DNA from: a bacterium
Lineage (GTDB): Bacteria > Patescibacteriota > Gracilibacteria > UBA1369 > LOWO2-01-FULL-3
Assembly: GCA_027622635.1 (NCBI GenBank)
Contig: JAQBYK010000037.1
Span: 1 to 9,943 of the forward strand
Reading direction: 5' to 3'
Length of the DNA stretch: 9,943 nucleotides
Made by a program: the position numbers and the translations under genes. Below the pieces are notes generated by a model. That model was not told the origin of the DNA, did no database searches, and was given only the letters and a program-made list of their open reading frames with translations. Of this stretch, positions 5,829-9,943 are shown piece after piece. Position 1 is the stretch's first letter. Each line of letters begins with the position of its first letter.

Positions 5829-8800
5829 CTCAAAATTGTTACGGTATTACTTTCGGATATGTTTGCTATAGATGGGTCATAATATGATTCCACTTTTGCC
5901 GGATCGGCGTAGAATTCTCCGGGATTAACCACTCGCGCATAATAGTTGATAGTTTTTGAAGGCGAGTAATCATCCTGGTACCAGGAGAAATAAACTTCTT
6001 GTCCGTTCTTTCTGTATGGATAGGTGTAATCATAGTAAGAATCCGGACCACGAATATCGCTCACTAATCTTAGTCCACTTGGCAATACATCTGTAATCTT
6101 AAAGTATGGTCGTTTAATGTTGCCATCAAATCGGATATCAAGGAAAACTTTAACCAAGTCACCCTCTTTAAACTCAGTGGTCTCTTTGCCATCAACCAAA
6201 TAAGCTCTGTGGATATATAGTCTTTCATCTTTTTCAAACGCTTCCGGTTCAACAATTTTTGCGTAATTTAAATTTGCAGCCAATTCACCATCAAGAACGG
6301 AAACACTCGTTTCATCCCCAGGATAAGCCATTATGCTAAAACTCTCCCATTTTTCAAGCTTCACGGACTCACTATGGTCTCCAACTTTAACTTCAAATTT
6401 AACCGGATTAGGATTGCTGTGTTCAATGGAGTTTTTTACATATCCAATTTTGACTAAATTATCCAAGTCATCTTCAAATCCATGAATTTCCACGAATTCC
6501 CAAAGTAAAGCTGAAGCTTCGTCATCCTGCAAACTGGCAGCTATCATTGCGCCTAGTGCAGTCTCATAAGCATTATTATCTTCTGCTAATTGACCAAGCA
6601 CATCTTTATATATAACCATTGCCTCGCCACTACTTCCCAATGCATCAAAAGCAAGTGCGATGTAAAGTCTCTCCTTTAAATTTAGCTCAGGAGCATGTTG
6701 TATTTCTCTTAAACTCAGCAAAACCGGTTCATTCATGCTGGCAAGTCCAAGCAAACTCAGTACAATCTCCTCCAGATTGGACTGAGTTTGCTTGTAAAAA
6801 CCATAGAAATATTTTTTCAATTCGTAGCTGTCATATCGTGACGGATTTGTCTCAATATATAAAGCAAGTGCACTTAACCTTAGGTCAGGGTCGCTATAGG
6901 GGAGTAATGTAAGTCCTTCTTCCTGATAGTTCGCAGAAACATCAGAATCATCAAACGACCCAGCTTCATCGAAATATTCCTCCAAGAGCTCCGCTCCTAT
7001 AACTTGTGACAACCTCTGGTCTAAGCGATCACCGTTACTATAATAAAGCGACCACAAATTGGAGTAATAATAGCCAATGCCGCCATCGGTAAATTTGATT
7101 GCAGTTGGACCATCTGCAGCAATTTCAAATTTAGTTTTACCTGAAACATCACGAAGCAATTCATTGATATTCTCTTTTAGCCTCGAACCTTTAACCTCTA
7201 TCTCCTCCTGTAAAGCGTCATCAAACTTACCTGATTCTGCAAACAAAGTGATTTCATGATTTCCTAATTTTAGCTTAGGTAATTCATAATAACCTCCTTC
7301 AAATGCTTCGCCGTCAATCTTGTCACTCGCAATCTCGCCAAGGCTTTCCGCAGAGACTATAAATTCAACTTCATCACCTTCATCTAAAGAATCGCCATAA
7401 GCACGGAATTTCACTATTGGCTCATCTTTTACAGAATATTCCCTATTCATAATCAAATCAGCGAAGAATGGTAGACTTACGACAACTTCGGTACTACCGT
7501 AACCCGCTCTCAAATTGTCTCCATCAATAGCTCTGGCTGTAACTCTCCAGGAAGTAATGTTGTCAGGTAAGGTGAATGTAATTTCACCATTTCCACCGCT
7601 ATCAGTTTCCACCACATCAAATAGGGCAGTATCCTTAAAGTTATTTCTTACACCACCATCTCCACCTTTATCATTGTGGACATAAAAATCGTTTGCAAAA
7701 TAAGTGTGTTTGCCATCAACCTCAAAGTTGTATACCCAAACCGGTTCAACTACCTTTCGAATGGAAGATATTTCTACCTCTTCTCCGGCTTTATTTAACA
7801 TACTGTCTCCAACTTTGACATTGCCGGCCATATCCCATCCACCGTTAACATAAACAATATGTATGTCGGTTACCTCAAGATCTTCATTAAATACAAGGTA
7901 TTCGGAAACAAAGTGAGAAACCGTATTGCTTACTTTTGCCGCTACAAGTTTTCCGGAAAATTCATGGTCTTTTGTGAGAACGATATCACCGATCTCAATA
8001 TCTTGAATCTCCTTGTAAGTGCCATCCGCCATTAATATCTTTGTTTCAGCTGTGAAACAGCCACCCTTCCCTCCCATTTCATCAGATGAAATAGGGTTGT
8101 CATGTGAATCATATGCAACCAACACACCGCTAGAATTATTAGCATAGATATCGTCCAGAGGATCACTAAAGTTGTCATATGCTACACTAAAGAATGCTTC
8201 GTCTACCAAGTTAAGATTGACCTTTGCCTGTGCAGGGCGGCCATCTGTATCAGAAACATCGACTTTCAGAGTGACCTCATCTCCGGGAGAATAGTATTTT
8301 TCATCAGTTTCAATCTCAATATTAAGGCGTTCCAACTCCTTCTTGTAAGCTGCAGAAGCTTGATAAGCTGTTTCATAGTGTTGCCCATCAAACCACACTG
8401 CACTCACGAACACATTCGGGACATCTTCTTTCCCAAATTCAAAATCATAGTATTGAGAATCACTGAAATCATAGTTTTGTAAACCATTACTAAACTGCAT
8501 AAACATAAACTCCGCATCAACATCATCCATAACAGTGTCTCCATTGTTAATTGCAGTTTTTACGGTTTCTCCGATATCAAACATATTTTTTGATGACCAA
8601 CTATCTTCATCTTCCTCACCGTTTAAAATATTCACTTCGTAGAAGTTGTAAGAATTGCTTCGGCCACCGTTATATACATATATGATGTCATGCGCGTCAT
8701 TTCCCTGATCATCTGTGGATACCAAATTTACGCGATAATATTTGCCTTCATTTGGCTTGAATTGATAACTTGCTTCACCATTTTTATCAGTTTCGATGTC

Positions 8801-9943
8801 AAATTTATCAAAGTGATTTTCGCTTTTCTCATATCTGTACTGCTTTACCACTTTTTTATTGATGAAATCATAGTATTCGCCATCAGGTAATTTTTCCCAA
8901 TATATTTCAGATATGTTAACAGTTACATTGCGGTCCGCCGCAGCTTTACCAAGGTAGTCATTGTAAGACACATTGCTATCATCATTGAGTTGAGAGAGAT
9001 CAATCCAATCTGTCTTAACGTCAATTTTTGCCTGTCCGTTTTCAATCTCACTTGATCCGGTAACCGCCAAATGAGAATCAAAAACCCTAACAGAGTTTGA
9101 AGCTCTTATATCGGCTTCTTCCGCATTAGCAATCTCAGCCGAAAAATAATAACTATGCACATCATAACAATATTCATCCGTACAAGTGCCTTTCTGAGGA
9201 CTCGCCTTGATAAAAGCTTGCCCATCTTTGTCAGTCTTCGATAAATGGCTCTTATATGAATAGTCCTCGTCATATTGAAATTCTAAATTAGGTACAGGTG
9301 TACCATCGAAATAATTGGATTTCACAGTAAATGCAATTTCTTCATCAAAGAATACAGCCTTTTTGTTTGCTTCCACACTAAAATCATAAGCCGGCTTTAT
9401 GTAATCTGATACCTGAATGCCTGCATATGCAACCTGCTTATCACCGCTATAAACATAAAGATTGTAGTATCCGGGCGAGAAGCTATTGATGTCCAACTCA
9501 CCTAAGAAAGTACCATCACTCTCCAGTTTTATAGGAATCTCTTTTACAAATGTATTCCAGTCATATTCCAGTCTCACAGTTAGGTCCTGAAGCGGAGCAG
9601 CGGATTTCTTGGGTTTAAGAAATCCCCAGAATTTAATCGTATCGGTTGGCTGGTACATAGGTCTGTCCGTCGAGAAGCTCTGCCAATAGTGATTTTGAAG
9701 GCTTTCACTACTGTAAGGAATGATTTGACTAATCAAAATCTTCCCATCGGGAGCGGTAATTTTGATGAAATCCGAGCTTCGATCCTCCCAGCTTAGTTTC
9801 CACTCATCGGGAGTTTCAAAAGTAACTATCCCATCTTCATCGGTTGTAAATGTTTCGGCGATGTTGCCAATTTCTACTTTTGCATCTTTAACCGGCTCAG
9901 CGGTTTCAATATCGTTTACCCAAATCAAACTGTCAGTGATGGA
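5825..9943 (-). CDS. Alpha-2-macroglobulin-like protein with inserted Hint domain (partial, 5' end outside window)
   Basis: 1,372 residues are visible (numbered from the window edge); the frame is open at the edge, so the N-terminus and any signal are missing. Bacterial A2Ms are large periplasmic or surface proteins thought to trap attacking proteases. Visible family marks, in order: MG2 (STDRPMYQPTDTIKFWG, about 91-107), MG3 (DYIKPAYDF and NYFDGTPV, about 180-217), bait-region/MG6 segment (YYSPGDEV to NLNLVDEAFF, about 537-586), a Hint domain (629-757), the A2M domain (VRNNFKDTALFD at 765-776, SWRVTARA at 798-805), a helical thioester-type domain (from about 950) and the C-terminal MG10 domain (about 1250-1372, with ITDVLPSGL and YYARVVNPGEF). 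The thioester CxEQ motif is absent: the matching place reads GDRLDQRL (971-978), and no Cys occurs after the Hint domain. A CTDEYC pair in the N-terminal half may form a disulfide. The stop is TGA. Family call firm; function inferred. Confidence 0.9.
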   Translation of the reverse strand, partial: SITDSLIWVNDIETAEPVKDAKVEIGNIAETFTTDEDGIVTFETPDEWKLSWEDRSSDFIKITAPDGKILISQIIPYSSESLQNHYWQSFSTDRPMYQPTDTIKFWGFLKPKKSAAPLQDLTVRLEYDWNTFVKEIPIKLESDGTFLGELDINSFSPGYYNLYVYSGDKQVAYAGIQVSDYIKPAYDFSVEANKKAVFFDEEIAFTVKSNYFDGTPVPNLEFQYDEDYSYKSHLSKTDKDGQAFIKASPQKGTCTDEYCYDVHSYYFSAEIANAEEADIRASNSVRVFDSHLAVTGSSEIENGQAKIDVKTDWIDLSQLNDDSNVSYNDYLGKAAADRNVTVNISEIYWEKLPDGEYYDFINKKVVKQYRYEKSENHFDKFDIETDKNGEASYQFKPNEGKYYRVNLVSTDDQGNDAHDIIYVYNGGRSNSYNFYEVNILNGEEDEDSWSSKNMFDIGETVKTAINNGDTVMDDVDAEFMFMQFSNGLQNYDFSDSQYYDFEFGKEDVPNVFVSAVWFDGQHYETAYQASAAYKKELERLNIEIETDEKYYSPGDEVTLKVDVSDTDGRPAQAKVNLNLVDEAFFSVAYDNFSDPLDDIYANNSSGVLVAYDSHDNPISSDEMGGKGGCFTAETKILMADGTYKEIQDIEIGDIVLTKDHEFSGKLVAAKVSNTVSHFVSEYLVFNEDLEVTDIHIVYVNGGWDMAGNVKVGDSMLNKAGEEVEISSIRKVVEPVWVYNFEVDGKHTYFANDFYVHNDKGGDGGVRNNFKDTALFDVVETDSGGNGEITFTLPDNITSWRVTARAIDGDNLRAGYGSTEVVVSLPFFADLIMNREYSVKDEPIVKFRAYGDSLDEGDEVEFIVSAESLGEIASDKIDGEAFEGGYYELPKLKLGNHEITLFAESGKFDDALQEEIEVKGSRLKENINELLRDVSGKTKFEIAADGPTAIKFTDGGIGYYYSNLWSLYYSNGDRLDQRLSQVIGAELLEEYFDEAGSFDDSDVSANYQEEGLTLLPYSDPDLRLSALALYIETNPSRYDSYELKKYFYGFYKQTQSNLEEIVLSLLGLASMNEPVLLSLREIQHAPELNLKERLYIALAFDALGSSGEAMVIYKDVLGQLAEDNNAYETALGAMIAASLQDDEASALLWEFVEIHGFEDDLDNLVKIGYVKNSIEHSNPNPVKFEVKVGDHSESVKLEKWESFSIMAYPGDETSVSVLDGELAANLNYAKIVEPEAFEKDERLYIHRAYLVDGKETTEFKEGDLVKVFLDIRFDGNIKRPYFKITDVLPSGLRLVSDIRGPDSYYDYTYPYRKNGQEVYFSWYQDDYSPSKTINYYARVVNPGEFYADPAKVESYYDPSIANISESNTVTILR
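7673..8059 (-). other. Hint (intein-like) domain inside the A2M-like protein
   Basis: A complete 129-residue Hint domain lies in frame within the A2M-like gene. Block A begins with Cys1 (CFTAETKILMADGTYKEI, then IGDIVL). Block B has the T-x-x-H signature (Thr64, His67) in VTDIHIVYVNGGW. The end reads VYNFEV, KHTYFAN and finally VHN, with His128 and Asn129 as the penultimate His and terminal Asn. It is too short for a homing endonuclease. The residue after Asn129 is Asp, not Cys, Ser or Thr, which matches bacterial intein-like (type A BIL) domains rather than true inteins. Such domains usually cleave at one or both ends; some splice. Flanks are Gly-rich: GGKGG before and DKGGDGG after. The position is that of the bait region of the host family. 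Confidence 0.9.

Noticed and set aside
7673..8059. Homing endonuclease or full-size mobile intein
   Set aside because: The domain is 129 residues, all accounted for by Hint blocks, with no room for an endonuclease.
1..9943. CRISPR arrays, tRNA or rRNA genes, insertion sequences
   Set aside because: No regularly spaced repeats, no cloverleaf or rRNA-like sequence and no transposase were recognised on reading the window.

Overview
This window looks like a piece of a bacterial chromosome rich in secreted and envelope proteins. Every gene seen encodes an exported product: two type IV pilin-like proteins, three lipoproteins and one very large alpha-2-macroglobulin (A2M)-like protein. The standard bacterial code (table 11) reads all frames without problem. 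Most of the window is AT-rich. The genes there mostly lack a clear Shine-Dalgarno sequence, and the proteins resemble types I associate with Candidatus Patescibacteria (CPR), for example Peregrinibacteria or Gracilibacteria-like lineages. That lineage is an inference; no rRNA or other phylogenetic marker is present.

Layout. (1) 1-301 (-), cut by the window edge: a GspH/FimT-type prepilin. (2) 385-1707 (+), divergent from it: a Cys-rich PilX/GspK-like prepilin. (3) 1725-1786: two inverted repeats in the convergent junction. (4) 1781-4132 (-): a 783-aa lipoprotein combining an M23 (LytM) peptidase domain, SLH-like repeats, an Asp/Glu/Ser-rich linker, a beta-sandwich-like segment, a Pro-rich linker and an unrecognised C-terminal domain. 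This gene is visibly more GC-rich than its surroundings and has a good Shine-Dalgarno sequence. (5) 4133-4491: an AT-rich intergenic region with two adjacent inverted repeats and a candidate promoter. (6) 4492-5160 (+) and 5162-5764 (-): two small lipoproteins of unknown function, tail to tail with one base between their stop codons. (7) 5825-9943 (-), cut at its 5' end: an A2M-family protein.

The main observation is in the A2M-like gene. A complete 129-residue Hint (intein-like) domain, C1 to terminal His-Asn, sits exactly where the protease bait region lies in this family, between the MG6 segment and the A2M domain, flanked by Gly/Lys/Asp-rich hinges. The residue after the terminal Asn is Asp, so classical Cys/Ser/Thr+1 splicing is not available. 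The usual thioester motif (CxEQ) of the thioester domain is also missing. A self-processing domain, or a Hint-derived thioester, may therefore replace the bait and thioester trap. This is a hypothesis, but both sequence facts are plain.

Together the genes suggest surface functions: pilus tip or minor subunits, cell wall cleavage or anchoring, and protease defence. Gene orientations (- + - + - -) argue against one operon; each gene probably has its own promoter.
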